Counted from the stretch's first letter, positions 47,721 through 61,412 are shown. The stretch is 64,000 nucleotides of DNA from Psettodes erumei (GCA_016785225.1 JAFBJZ010000827.1:2799001-2863000), one strand, 5' to 3'. Made by a program: numbers and translations. The notes: generated by a model not told the origin, from the letters alone.

Positions 47721-49789
47721 ATAGCATCCCAGCCCAGTTTTAATTGTTTCTCTCTCTGTTTCCCTCTTCTTTTCTTCCCAGCCTCACCTCCTCCCTACGC
47801 TCCCTCCTCCGTTCTCCCATCTCCCTCTCCTCTCCTCTTCCTCTCTCATGCGGACAGCTCAGGAGTGCAAGTGTTATTACATGAAACTCCCGCTGTAGCA
47901 TTAATTGAAGAGAGATATGGTGGGACAAGAACGACAGGGGGTAGAGCATGTCCATTATCACTCCTGCTTTCAACAGGTCTCACGTTTGGAAACTGCAAAT
48001 TACAAAAAGTTGCAAGGGCAAAATGTTTGACATTATTTGATCTGCAACCATATGGTGTGGGGGGAGGCACAAAAATAGATAAATAAGTAAACAAGAGGAG
48101 AATGAAATACATGCACAATAGGAAAGGTGGCCTCAGAGAGCAAACAAATCAAGAAAATAATTATCTTTAGGGTGTAATTAATGGGGGGTTTGCTACCTTC
48201 TCTTGGTAGCCTCTCCTCTGCCATGCCCTTGCCTCCTATCCTATGGGTGACAGTGACAATAGCCATACTGTGGATGCTAAACAGCCTATTGTGAAGTCTG
48301 GGAGGCAGAGCTACAAGTTCACATTGAGAAAAACACAGCCTTCCTGCTAGCATTGTGACGGTTGATTTAAGTTAGCCGTATTAATGAAGTCAAGTGTAAC
48401 TGGACAGGGCTGACCATGGTGTCCATATCCTCTCTTAATTACCTGGCTTTGTCCCAGCAAGCTTGTCCTTAATCTGACCTAATGTGGCTAATAACTGAAC
48501 TTGAAAAACAATCAAAACAGCAATTAGCAAGAACAGCCCCAGAAATGATGAATCCTTAAATGAATGCAGCAAAATTGTTTGCTGCCTTTCACGTGAACTG
48601 GATGTAGTCCATTGGCAGAAAGAAAACAAGAAAGAAAGAAAGGCTTTTCTAGTAAAGGAGCAAAAACCTTTTTCATTTGTAATAAAGGGAGATTTTGACA
48701 AGAGAAAGAAATGAAATATCACATCAAAGTTCATGTTTGCATACAGATTCTTATCTTCCCACATTCTCAGAATAACATGGCAGCACTTTGCCTCACTAAC
48801 CAAACCTTTCTGAAGGACACAAACTGTTTTCCCTTTACTTTTGTTTTTTTTTTATTATTCTAACATGAATATGTCTTCAAGGAGGTCTTGTTTAAGCCTG
48901 TAAATTCTTTGAAAGTGGATGAAATTAGGATCTGCCTATTCCGGTTACAGTCCCGGCATGGTACTGACAAAAACAGATGAGTGTTTCTCCTGAGGGAGAG
49001 GACTGTGGGTATGGAACCAGTTAGCACTGCCTGTTATTGCAGCTGATCATAAAAGGCTATGTGCATGGGAATTCCACTGTAAAAAACTGGAAAATGTTTG
49101 TTCCTATAAAAACATGTTAACGCAAAACAGTTAAGTGAAAGACTTAACTTAACCACAGTTAATAAGGTCATAAAATAGGAACATTTAATTGTCCGCAGTG
49201 TGTTAATTAATGTTATGTTTTTCTCAACGTATGCTGCTTAGAAAAATAAGACATTTTATTCATCTGCAGTACAATGGGATTTGCTTAGAAATTTACTTGT
49301 GAAGTTTAGCAAAAAAAAACAACCTAAAAATCAATTTTATATTATTAAAACAACAGTTCAACCAAAACTTCTTTGGAGTTAGAGTTAGAGTTTGCTCAAA
49401 CAAATTTAGATTTAAAATGGTTGTTTTGTTTTTTCTTCTGATATTATTTGCTTACTTGCGACACTGCTTACCTTTAGAGAATGGTTTGAATATTAAAAAT
49501 AAAATTAATCAGTTCTTTGATTAAAACCTTCTTTTAATTAACTTGCTCTAACAAAACTTAACCCTCACTGTGGGCACACTGAACAGGAAAATAAATCCTT
49601 GCTGATGTTTGATTGAATTCAGGCACCTCCTCTCTGTGGCCCCCAGTGCTGCCTCAATCCACCAATGGGGAGCAGACAAGCGGATTAGCAAGAATCCTGA
49701 GAGGAAGTTTAAACAAGAGGAAACATTAAGTTTGAAATAAAACACAGGAAACAGGGTTAACTGCAGCTCCTCCCAGTCAGTGCCAGTGG

Positions 49790-49990
49790 CAGGGCTATTT
49801 TTTGCCCAATTATCCTTGGTTAACGGGATTAATTACTCTAACTTCTCTTTCTTTTCTCTCCCCTCCAAGCAAACGGGCAATAAATCCTTCTCTGTGCTAC
49901 GCAGTCTGAGAAGGCCACTCTAATTAGCATAACAAGTTACAAAATCATTACGGCCTTAAACTGCTTACAGAGAAAACAACATCAGAAGAG
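49790..49990. promoter_or_regulatory. Candidate regulatory block
   Basis: Contains gttaacgggattaattac (about 49819-49836), which includes an OTX-like GGATTA and TTAATTA, and taattagcat (49921-49930). Repeat-free. Inferred from motif content. Confidence 0.22.
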
Positions 49991-51343
49991 CACAGGATGC
50001 AGGATGGGATTTAGGAGGGCTATTTAATTGAATAAAAATGTTTGGTGAGGTGGGAAGAAGGGGCAAACAAAACAGTGGTGATGCAAGGGGAGGGCAGGGA
50101 CACAAACAGGGGGCCTGACTCCACAGGAATGACCCTACAAACAGGCATGCTCACAGAAGAACAGATGAGGAACAGGACAATTTTAATTTTGCAAAAAAGA
50201 GACATCTCTTAATTACTATCATTACTTGAAGAGATTAGGTTGTACATATTCATAATTTTCTCAAGATTATGGCAACGTGTGGGAATCTGCAGCACTGAAA
50301 TCCACTGCAGTTTTGGTACTATTTGCTCACTATCCGCCACCCTTTTGCCAAAAGGACCCACACTGCAGGGTCTGAGGGCAAAAACAGCCGTTTTCTAGCC
50401 AACCTGTTTAGCATGAGTCCCACCCAGTCGTCTGCTTTCACTAACCTGTCCTGACAAGTACCCAGATTAACGTAATCTTATATCAGTGCAGAGGAGCAGA
50501 AGAGAGCAGATGGACCCCCTGTGCCCCCCACCCCATCTTCCCTCCACCCAACACTAGCACACACACACACACTCTGATGCACATGGACATGAGCAAGCGC
50601 ACTAGCAAACTCGCCCGCTCACAAACACACAGGCCCATGCACACACATATTGCAGACTTAGCTGCAGAGTGCTTAGCATGCAAAAACCTGGGCCCCAGCC
50701 ACAGCAATTAATGTTCTCCCAGCAAATTGCCACAGTTTTGGATGATGCTGTTAGGGGAGTGTTGCCCTGTATCTTTGTATGCTGTGCCTCAGCGAACACT
50801 GCGGTCCTGCTGGTGCCTGAGCATGCCAGCGCGGTCATTTTAACTTAGGAAAAATTAATTCTTTCGCAAATAAATAAATGGATAAACCTTAATGCAGAAG
50901 TAATTGAATAGGAGCCTGAACTAGAGACTGCAGGCTGGGGAATTGAATTTGGTATCTCTAACACTTGTCATCTGCCATGTTGAAGCGAGCTTATCTTTTT
51001 ACAGTTTCCATGGTAAATCTCAACAACTTTGCTGCACTGAACAGATGGGCTTGCTAATTAGCAGCGCTCAGGCTGTAAGTTTGTTTATAAAGAGAGAAAG
51101 GGTTCCAGACATCTTGACACATTTTATTAACATATCATACCTTAAAGCTATGCTTCTTGATACCCACCAGGCTCTTTAGCTAAATGCACACACACACGTT
51201 TTCACACATGCACATACACTCTCATATAAACATGCCCATGTGCATCAGTGCACACACATACACTGTACACACCAGGGAAACAATAAAAGTCAGCCTTGCG
51301 AAACGGAACACCCTGTATGTGCGCTCATGAATATGCACAATTA

Positions 51344-51347
<4 letters not shown>

Positions 51348-51379
<32 letters not shown>
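51348..51379. repeat. (TG)n microsatellite
   Basis: Sixteen TG units within a broader TG/CA-rich stretch (51187-51490). Confidence 0.95.
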
Positions 51380-51382
<3 letters not shown>

Positions 51383-51910
51383 ATGTCTTTACCAAAACGT
51401 AACGGCACATTTTGCACATGAGGGTGTGTATACTGTATAAATATGTGTGCATGTGAGAGATAGTGTTTGTTTACGAGGGTGTCACTGCATGTATCATGCA
51501 TCCATGTCCTTGCCACGGCAGCAGCATGCCTCTCTCCCCACCAGGCCCTCTCCTAAATTCGACCCCTGTAGCTTTGTCAGCTTTCACTATTGTGCGTCAG
51601 AGCACCGACACTGGATGAGGTGAGTGACCACAGGGAGTATTCATTGGCGGGATAGGGTGGTAACGTGTAAGCCTCCCTGCCGGATGCCACTTAGGACAGG
51701 GGCCACATCGCGGCACACACCCACTACGCTGATGCTCTAAGATGCAAAAAGCTGTGTCAGAGAAGGACATTCACTGGCAAAGAGTGCACCACCAGTGACC
51801 GATGATACAACTCACATCACCGTAATAATTTCCTACTATTTTTGACACAACCACACACACATACACATATATGCCCACTGGCGTACCATGGCCTCAGTGT
51901 TTCTGCAGGC

Positions 51911-52036
51911 ACATATTGCCATGGTGATCCTGGTTAAGAGGCTTACATTCGGCCCATGCTGATGGTTGCTGGGGGACACTCCCATTGCCATGGTGATGGC
52001 TACCGGGAGGACACTCACATTGCCATGGTGATGATG
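51911..52036. repeat. Short minisatellite with X-box-like words
   Basis: The word attgccatggtgat occurs at 51915-51928, 51984-51997 and 52019-52032. The last two lie in imperfect copies of a 35-base unit beginning ggacactc. The core resembles the RFX X-box (GTTGCCATGGCAAC). Confidence 0.7.
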
Positions 52037-52795
52037 GCAGGAGCCAGGCATGCCAACCAATGAGATGATGGATAGATGCCATGCAGGAGGTGAAGAGAAA
52101 ACGTGACTAGAATGCCCACTTGTCATGTCTGCTGTCAAGGAGACTTTTCATAAATTGTATCTTCACACAGCTGCAACAAGCAGCTTTCCCACAAAGAGAA
52201 CATTTATGTTTCATGGCGGCTAAAATAATAATTTCATGTCTAAGAGGCAGGGACAATAACAATTTAATCCATAAAAACACAGGCAAACATAGGGGCTACT
52301 CTAAAGATTACAAAAGAAAACAGTGCCGATTAGAGATTTAAGATTGCAGATGACATGAATTATGGATAGGAAACATGCAAAGAAGGAGCTTCAAAGTCAG
52401 AGCATGTAGAAATGCAAAATACATCAGAGAAAAACACAGATTCAGTCATTGATGGTACAAGGTTGGAGCCTATTTGTGTCAGCCGTTATGTGTGAAATAT
52501 GCATACCACCTAATTCCACATTCCATCAGTAACAATAACAATACAGAAGCAGCAAAGGCGACGGCAATCTGGTGATTTAGCTCCAGATAACGGCTTGGGC
52601 CATTTTGCCTGTCTCCCAGTAGAGGGAGGCTGGGGCTGGGTTGAAGGCCAATGGGACAGGGCTGGGAACCAAGGGACTGAGGCTGCCTGAAGGCATGGCC
52701 CGAGTCCAAACCTGGCCCAGCATAAACGACTACCAAGACGGGGTAGAGCGAGGCAGGGGCCTTGCTGGACTGAATCCATCCTATTTTAGACCAAA

Positions 52796-52817
52796 ACACA
52801 CACACACACACACACAA
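52796..52817. repeat. (CA)n microsatellite
   Basis: Eleven CA units. Confidence 0.9.
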
Positions 52818-54336
52818 ATATCTCGCATCAGCTTCACCTGTCTCTCCTCTTTCCCACTGAGCTGCTTTTCCTCCAAGATGGAGGCTTCTGCATCCCTAAA
52901 AATGCTGATCCCCCCTAAAGCAAACAGGCCAGCACCTAAAAGGTCATCCACAACAGCCCACGGAAATATCTCATCCAGCTTTGCCACTAATACTTTAAAC
53001 CCGATCAAATACATACACACACAAGAATGCACAGATCGCTACATGTTGCTTGTCTTTTCTGTGTCATGAGAGGCTGCGAATCTCTCGGCCAATAAGAATC
53101 AGCGCCGAGTGTTATCACTGACCCTCAGGCTATGGGACTTTGAAACCCCACACTGACTGGACGAACCACATACGTGTGTGTGTCCACACAGACCACCTCA
53201 GCTTAGAAGGGGGCACTGTACCTTTGACTGCCATCATTTTGCTTAAGTTGACAGTTCAGCTGAGATAAAAAGATTTACCTTTCTTCCCAAGAAAGTGAAG
53301 CACAATGCACCAGAGAAAGGAGGTGTTTAAAACCCATTGGGGAGAGTGTCATGTCTACAAATCTGCCTCTGCATGGGCAGGATCACCTGCAGTACGCTAT
53401 CTCACATGCCAAAGAAACACTCTTCATGCTGCCACACCCAGATGCACAATAGCACAACCACACAAATGAATGCACAGAAGTGATAGATGGAGAGAAGGTG
53501 TTTGTCAAAATGCTACACAATGTAAGGCGTCTATTGTAATTATGTGGCTACATAGCATCATAAAAACTCAATCACCCGCTGAAACAGCATGCCTCTTACA
53601 CCTTAGTTCAGTGACCAGCACGCTCCAGATGTGACCAAGCACACCACAGACATCTATGGGACGCAGCACACCAAATACCACATCGGACTGAGTGCAACAA
53701 AAAACATTCAGCAGAAATGCATTAACGAACCAAGCGAGAATTCATTCAAACAACCAACAGTTCGGTCCATACAGCAGCTGGTCGATAAAATGAGCTCTCA
53801 AGTAAATGATCAAGTGAGTAAATTATATAAAAGCAATAGATGATACAAGACAAATATGATGCTTTCGAATGAACTAACTTAACAATTTGATTTACACCTC
53901 CTCCTGTTTTTATACCTTATACTTTTCTTACATTCCCTGCAGCCATTGTTTTTAGGGTGTTATGTCGATTAACAGACAGTGATGTAGTGATGTAAAACCT
54001 GTTTGGATCAGTGATCACGGGAGACATCTCCCTTTCACCGTTTCGCTGCTGTTGTTATTATCCCATAATGGCTGTAGCAATGTAGACTGAGTGACCTCAA
54101 AAGTCCAGAAACATTTGAGAAGTTGCAGGGATGTGAGCATCAGCTCCCTAACGGTGCCACAATTCACAAACTCTTGTCAGAAACTCACCAGAAATTCATA
54201 TCTAAACCGACATAAATGCATAAAATGAGAAAACATGGACATCTGCATTAATGGGCGCATGAAGCTATGGAAAAATGGAGACATAATGCTGTATTTACAA
54301 TTCTTTTGTGATTTTGTTTTTGCCTTCCACGCACAG

Positions 54337-54510
54337 AGCCTCGGGGAGCCCTATGTGTGGATTACACCTTGAAAGACACCCCAAAACCGGCCCAGCCCCT
54401 GAGGAGACCAATAGAGAGCTGTGTTACCAAAGTCCCCGCAGAGACAACAAGCCATGTGAAGTGTGAAACCCCTCGCCAACATGGATTTAAGATTTCAGAG
54501 ACGTACATCA
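54337..54510 (+). CDS. Candidate coding exon, function unknown
   Basis: A strong T-rich acceptor (gtttttgccttccacgcacag) precedes 174 bases that end at a good donor (ACATCA|gtaaga). One frame is open across the whole stretch, 57 codons with partial codons at each end (phase 1 at both ends, length divisible by three). The others stop, one after 11 codons. The peptide is basic and Pro/Thr-rich, with VDYTLKDTPKPAQPLRR and two Cys residues, and no domain was recognised. No plus-strand partner exon was found. The block also looks like possible conserved noncoding sequence, so a pseudo-exon is a serious alternative. Confidence 0.27.
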
Positions 54511-55275
54511 GTAAGAATGGAAATATTCAGAGCGAAAGAAGAGAACGAAGGGAGCGAGAGAAAGAACGGACAGACTGCTGTTTGACAAATATTGTGAGAC
54601 GCGGTGGAGGGGTGGTGGTGTTTTCATTGCTGACATCAACATAAATTTTCCTGGCGCGGCTCTCCTTGCCCAGCATGGGCTCAGCACTGGGAAACTGGAG
54701 AGGAAATTCTCCGAGCCGCTAGGGAGTGGAATCAAAGAGCCGTGGCTCCGGGACCTCTGACACACTGAACTCCTCACTGACCCCACCACTCTCTTTTTCT
54801 CTCTCTCTCCCTCACACCAACACACACACACAGTTACATGTGCAGATGCACACATATAACAGGCACGTACACATCCGCTCATGTACACGTACCACCTAAG
54901 ATGGACAAGGACAAAGAGTCAGATGGTCACAAACAAATCTGCTTATATACACCAATTTGGGATCAATGCTCATCACTTTGTGTCTTCAGTATCTGATCCA
55001 TCTGTTTCTGCCATCTCACAAACAGCGTTTGTACCCGGGTGGCTCTTGTGGGCAAGAAACGCTGGCCCGCATCAGAGCTGCAAGGCATTCGGTGGCGGAC
55101 CAAAGGTTCAGTGAGCCCTGTCTAAGGAGCCTCATTAAAATTTGACAGACGCACACAGATGCGTGCGTGTCATACTGAGCACGTATGCACACATGCAAAC
55201 ACGTGCAGCGTGAGTTAATGATGATGTAATTAGCCCAGATATCCTTGAAATGTCGGTGTTCCAGGAAATGGTGAT

Positions 55276-55300
55276 GGTGTGTGTGTGCGTGTGTGTGTGA
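55276..55300. repeat. (GT)n microsatellite, one CGT interruption
   Basis: Twelve GT-type units with one C. Confidence 0.85.
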
Positions 55301-55594
55301 GGGGGCTGCTTCACGTCATGTGCAGCATTTGAGTGCAAATGCGTGCATGTGTGAGCACACTATGCCTTCAGATTTGCTGGAGACTGTACAATGAAACTCG
55401 ATGGTCACTCGGTTCTATGCCACAGCAAGCAGGCTTTCCAGCCCAGCTCCCCTGAAAAGAGGCACATGCACAATGACCATAATGAGGAACTCTTCCACGC
55501 CGTCACACAAGCGCACAGTCTGACCATTTGAGCAGGTGTGGTGGACAACTGCTGCAAACACTGAAGGCATTTTGGAAAAGTGGATTGCTATGTC

Positions 55595-55598
<4 letters not shown>

Positions 55599-55625
<27 letters not shown>
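55599..55625. repeat. (TG)n microsatellite
   Basis: About 13 TG units. Confidence 0.95.
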
Positions 55626-56884
55626 CATACATTGGGTGGGTCCTTGTTTAGTTTCCATGCCTGGATCCAGGGACCATTCATTACTGGGCACCAGGTGAAA
55701 GAGGGTGCAGCTGGCTAGACTTGAATGAATGGTCTTCCCTCTGACCCCTGCGTGTGTGTCTAGATAGAGGGTCCGGGGCATAGGTGGAGGAGGGGGGTTG
55801 GGGGGGGTATGTAAAGTGGACAAAGCAACTTTCAGATGCCACCACAAAAACACATCATCAGTTTGAGAGGAAGGGTACAGAGGTGAAGGGAGGGGGGTTT
55901 ACAACATTGCTCAACCATGGCGACTTGTTCCAACCTTTTTTTATGTGTGGAACAGTCTCGCCCCACCACCCACTCAATGGACACAGACAAGACTCTAAGG
56001 GGGTGAAGAGAATTTTTGGTCCCAAGTCAGTACTATTCTGTTGTAGGTGTAAACGTAACATTAACATTTATAATTTGAAGATCTACTCAATTCCACAGTT
56101 GTTGATTTTTTCTAATAAGCAGGTGATGTGTTGGTGTTGCTCTGCTTTAGGTGTGTCACCTACCAGAGAAACAACAAGGTCACCAATCAGCGCTCAGAAA
56201 CAGACGTTGGGGCCCACCGAGGTCTGTCAAAGTGTGCAGGCTGTTTTAATCCACTCTGCTGGAAGCCTCCACTGTAGGCGCGTGCATGTGTGTATGTGCA
56301 CGTGTGCAGGTCTGGAACAGTGGGCACGATAAGCCACAAGATAAAAAACCTGGCTTGAACAATGATGTCATAGATTTCCACAGATTTTCTGGGAAGCCGG
56401 TGAAGTCAGACCTGAATGAAGCCGTGGCCCCCATCACGCTCTGGCCATCCGCCTCCCCTCCGTCGTAACAACATGATTGCAATGGCTACAGGATTAGCTG
56501 GCGCGATGGGTTTCACTTATCCATCAATATCATACTCTGAGTTCCTGAGTGTTAGCCTGCCCTCCCTGCCTCAGCGTATCTTTTTGATCCTTACTTCTCT
56601 GTATCTTTAACACTTGTTCTCCCCTTCCATCAAGGAGGAAAGAGGAGAGTGACTAGAGGACTCCAAATAATGCAATTAAACACTGACCGCAGGGTTCAGT
56701 GCTGCTTATCAATATACCCAGCAGGGGAGCAAAGACCAGCTCAAACTGGGGCTTCAGCTGTCGGTTCTATGGAGACGGGCATTTTATTAGACCACTGCTG
56801 CATCCCCGGTCTCTCAAAACTCACCTTTTCCTCTGCACACTAAAAAAATCAGGCTTCATGCAAAACAGAGGTCTCAAAGCACGC

Positions 56885-56910
56885 GAAAGAAAGAAAGAAA
56901 GAAAAGAAAG
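56885..56910. repeat. (AAAG)n tetranucleotide tract
   Basis: Six AAAG-type units with one shortened unit. Confidence 0.9.
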
Positions 56911-57360
56911 ATGATGGCTACTACATTATCCATAGGTGTGCTGTAGTGGCCGTCCTCCCTGCTCAGTGGTGAGGACAGGTGTGCTGTTCAACACATCTCT
57001 CCTCTCTCTGCTCTGTTTCACTGTCGGCACAGCTGACCTCCACAGGAGGCTTGTCTGAAGCGGAGCCAGATTGAGAGCTAGCACACCAGCCTGGGAGCCC
57101 ACAGAGCACATGAACCGGGGCCTGAACCAGGCGTCCACCGCGCACAGCGGAGCTCCCGGCCCCACCTGCCCCCGCCACCCCACAGTCGGCCACTGACAAG
57201 CGCTGGGGCCTCTCCCTGGTTCTACGGTTTTCCCCAACCTGGACACCAGGCACCTCGAGGATAAACCCACTCATACATAATAAACACTGGCCCCAGGGCC
57301 CAGTGTGTGATCTCATCATGCATGTGTACCCCTGTAGAAAGAAATGTGACAGACTGCAGT

Positions 57361-57363
<3 letters not shown>

Positions 57364-57398
<35 letters not shown>
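57364..57398. repeat. (GT)n microsatellite
   Basis: About 17 GT units. Confidence 0.95.
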
Positions 57399-57401
<3 letters not shown>

Positions 57402-59339
57402 GGTGGAAGGTGGTGTGAGTGGTTTGCTGCAAGGGTGCCAAAACAGAGCGGTACACCACAGCAGTATGAACCCTCTCCAGCCCAGTGTGCGATGCTCTGT
57501 TAAGCCCTCCCTCATCTGCATAATGAAAATTTGCAACGATAAGGGTGGTTAAACTGACACAAGGCCCGATCAGGAGGAATGACTCGTCTTTGGACCGCAG
57601 GGATCCACCGGTGGACGGAGCTGTGGGAAGACGGAGACAGATGAGCTGCGGAGCCAAAAGGGCAGAGCAAACATTGGCAAGAATCTGGACTTTCACACAC
57701 ACACCCAGATATGCAAAAATAAAAAGGGGGATTGGGTAATTGATAGAAGGGTTTTTCTTCCACTACAAAGCCTGTGCTGGATTGATGAGTGATTCTAAAC
57801 AAACAGAGCTGGGAAGTTTAGTGAACAGAGCCAAGCACTTAGGGAACATGAAAAGCAGCAAAGCCCTGGCGAGGTGGTCCGGCTGTTTCATTGCTCTCCA
57901 GGCTGAGGAATCAATGGGAGCAGGGAGAGAGGGCATTCCTGTGCGACTGACTAACTGACACACACAGAGAAGACGGGGGACCATGCAGAAGAAGAGACTG
58001 CGATGTAGAAAGAACTTGAAACTATTTTTGCAGTGAATCACCATCATAATCATCACTATCTCGACCATGATCTGCCTCCCGTGTCTTCAGATCAGATCAT
58101 CACCACCTCTGTGTGACATTGCACTCTTAGTTAATCCCAGGCCATCCTGTGCGGACCAGGGTGGGCCTCTGAGAGGGAAAATAAGCAGGGTTTATGATGA
58201 GCAGTCTGCTGCTATCTGCAGCTGGACAAATGGACTATTGAGACAGGTGGACAGCATACGGACCAGAAACACACATACACTAATGGACTGGCAGTGTTAT
58301 CCAAATATACGACCATGAGGCGGGCTCACGATGCATTCTCACACACGGCGAAAAAGACTTTCTGACATAACATCTTTACTTGAGTAACTTAAGAGTCTCA
58401 TGGAAGAAGAAGAAGGAGGAATACACACAAAAAACTATAATTTTGTTTGGCTAAACACATTATTGCACCTACAAATAAGTGGTTATGAAACAATCAGGCT
58501 TGTGTAAACCCCATTTTTCTTTTTTTGTAATATCATTTCCGTACAGAACTATCTTACTGTAAAGGACACACAAAGCCTAGAGTACACTGTATATCAGCCA
58601 CAGCAATTAGCCAAACAGGGGCTCACGGAGGTGGGCTTTGATCACAGAAGTGTGAAATATTTATGAAGAGATGTGATACATGAAATGAGCTCTGAGAATG
58701 AGTGTCTGTGGGGGTCCGAAGGAACTCCCTCAGAGGGACCTTCAGGGAAGGACAACTGCTTTAACACACACACAGTGGGCCAAAATCAAAATGACGGGCC
58801 AGGCCTAAAATGGCGGCCCGCCTTCAAGGCAGAGAGCGGAAGATGTGGGAGATAATCCATGGTTTGGAATGAGAGTGGAGGCAGCCATGGAGTGGTGGTG
58901 GTGCTGCGAGCTGAGTTGGGTGGGGGTGGGGGGGGCATTGAGCTGTGTTCTCAGCTGACGTGCTCAGTTCCAGTTGGTTCCACTCAGACAGAGCGCAGGA
59001 GTTTTAACACACTCAAGCATGCACTAATTAAAAATCCACACGCTGCATCATGGCTGCAGCGATCAATATTCTTGATTAACTCATCTATACATCACTACGG
59101 CACACAGTGGACTCAGCCAGATGGGAAAACGAACTAGTTTCACTTACTGTTTTCACTTTTAGTCATTAAACGTGTTCCACGTTTGTGTGCTGTTTTGCAG
59201 AAATATTATTTATTTCTAATTCAGACTCTGTCATTGTCATTATTAGTTTCTCCCACTGCCTCCATCATAATCAAAATCATTACAATTCATGCCGTTTCCC
59301 TCCCTTTCAAATTGCAACTCATCTCGCTGAAGGTGTGGT

Positions 59340-59640
59340 GTGAATGATATACATTTCACCTGTGATTAATGTTAACCAGGTTTGTAGATCACTGCACATG
59401 TCTCACTGCTCCTCTTCCTAATTAATTCACCCTGAGAGACGTGAACAAGGGAATAGTTTTATCCTCTAGCCCTGGTAATAATCAAACTGCCCCCTGGAAT
59501 ATCTTCACACTTCGGCATGGTGGGGAACTTGGGATTCTTAATGCAGCCCCTGCTTCTTTAGGAAGTGCTAATTTGATAGCATTCGAATATCAAAGGGGAA
59601 AAAAGCTTATTAATAATTCCTGTGACTTTTGATATAAGTA
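59340..59640. promoter_or_regulatory. Candidate conserved noncoding element with a TCF/LEF word
   Basis: A repeat-free block with gtgattaatgttaacc, cctaattaattcacc (about 59418-59432), aataatcaaac, atcaaagg (59589-59596, a TCF/LEF match) and cttattaataattcc. Inferred from motif density. Confidence 0.27.
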
Positions 59641-61186
59641 CAGAAAAAAAATCTAAATTCCAGCAGGATTATTCGCACGCAGTTGTTGTTTGTTTGCCAC
59701 TTACTTGGTCTAATTAAAAGTGCAATTGTTGAACACAGACCTTATATAGCATGGCATATAAAAAGGCTAGAGATTTTGAGGTTTAATTCTCTATGCCAAA
59801 TAAAAAAGGACAAAGAAAAATATTTTTAAGTGTTTCCTACTTTCACTTTTCAGTAGGAACAGTATAATCTATTATAAGTGAGCTAAAGTCTACATATGTC
59901 TTTTTCACCTACAAACAGAAGTCTCACATTAACTGGACAGTGAGCGACAGACAGTAACAGACTAGTGTCCCTTTGTCCCTGTTGGATACGCTGGGCATCA
60001 GGGCCCTGGTCAAAGTAACGGAGCAAGTTGTGCATGAGGAATTACACCATGTCGGCGAAATTTAAAGTTTAGCTCGAGTGCATGAAAAATGACTCGTCAC
60101 CTTGGTGAACAGGAAGGAGTAGAGATTCATCCCTCTGCAAAAACATAAAATATGTACAAAATAACTAAAACGAACCATGTGTTGGATAAAGCAGACGCTC
60201 AATCATACGGCACTCGGGGGAACAGACAAGATGTTTAACCTGCTGAGGCCAAACGGAGCAACCACCCCTCTCAAGATTACAGCTGTAATGCATGGTTTTG
60301 TTGTTTGCTAACCAAATGAAGAAGAAGAGGGAAAAGACATCCAGCTGCCTTTGCACTGTTTTGGCATTTCAGTGTGAACTGACTTTTTTATGACATAAAA
60401 ACGTGTGTGGATGTTGTAAACTGTGGGGCCTCAGCCCTCTCGCCTTCTCCGTCTCTCTCCTGTTGTTAGCTCAGCCTGAGCTGGGGGCCCCAGCCCGGGC
60501 TTTCCGTGCCCCTGGCCAGACCAGCTGTCCTCGAAGCAAGCCTGAAGCATTTCTTTGCTGTTTGTTGAGAGAAAGTAGAAAGGAGAACCTTGAACATGAC
60601 CCTCCAAAGGGCTTTTATTCTCGGTTCACGCAACACGGCTCACGCGGACTCCCTCCTTTATGTCCCACTCTTTGTTTAACCCTGACTATTTGCTGAGTTT
60701 CTGCTAAAAATCCAATTAGGTTAATTTGAAACAGTCCTGGTGAGAGAACTTTATCCTTTTGGTGCAGAGATAACTAACCTAATTAAGACTAGACCTCTAC
60801 CTCTGTCCTCTTTGAGCCTGGAAAATAAGAAAAGATAAAGACAACTTGTCAGAGATTAGGGCTGAGATTAGATTGCTAAAGCAAACACTTGGGAGGAGAC
60901 TTCATCTGTAAAGGCCCTTAAATTGTTTAGCGCTCTTTCAACACCGAGATTTTCACAGTCACCAAATGCACCGAAAAGGAGGGTGGGTAAAGGTAATATA
61001 ATATTGCAAAAATAAATAAGAATATAATAAATGTGAAAGAATATTTTCAGGAGAGGGGTCACAAAGAGAGTGATGTGATAAGACCACCTGTGAAAGTAGA
61101 CTGTGATTGATTGTGTTTTTATAGAAACCCTTTAAAGTTGCTACAACATGTGAAGCAACATAGGGGTTGTTCTGTCCAGCTGAATG

Positions 61187-61188
<2 letters not shown>

Positions 61189-61233
<45 letters not shown>
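61189..61233. repeat. (AC)n microsatellite
   Basis: About 22 AC units. Confidence 0.95.
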
Positions 61234-61238
<5 letters not shown>

Positions 61239-61344
61239 CACAAACAACAGGCCTGCTGAGTTTAGTTTACTCCTATCAGCTGGCTCTGACCAACCAGGCA
61301 GACCACCCCGATTCCTCGACTCCTCACTCTCATATTGGTATGGG

Positions 61345-61412
61345 AAGAGGGGGGGCATTGGGTGGGTGGGGTGGGAGGGTTTGTATGGAGAGGGGTGGGT
61401 GGGTGGAGCTTG
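61345..61412. repeat. G-rich tract
   Basis: At least six runs of three or more G separated by one to five bases (for example ggtgggtggggtgggaggg), so the plus strand could form a G-quadruplex. From about 61440 the plus strand turns C-rich. Confidence 0.8.

Larger units (their letters stand above)
40184..54336. other. Noncoding spacer with the densest enhancer-like blocks
   Basis: No gene is supported outside the weak candidate at 42204-42321. Enhancer-like blocks at 43670-44130, 44690-45000, 46490-46830, 47520-47720 and 49790-49990 are listed separately. Others without a separate entry are 42020-42200 and 50830-50960, with aaaattaattctttcgcaaataaataaatgg-type A/T-rich words in the latter. 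A perfect-looking minus-strand donor (CCCCAG|gtaagt) lies at about 42664-42672, but its upstream acceptor is unclear. Frames here mostly overlap CA/TG repeats. Confidence 0.55.

Noticed and set aside
55784..56332. 182-codon plus-strand open frame
   Set aside because: It starts in a G-rich stretch, has no domain, and its end runs through TG-rich sequence.
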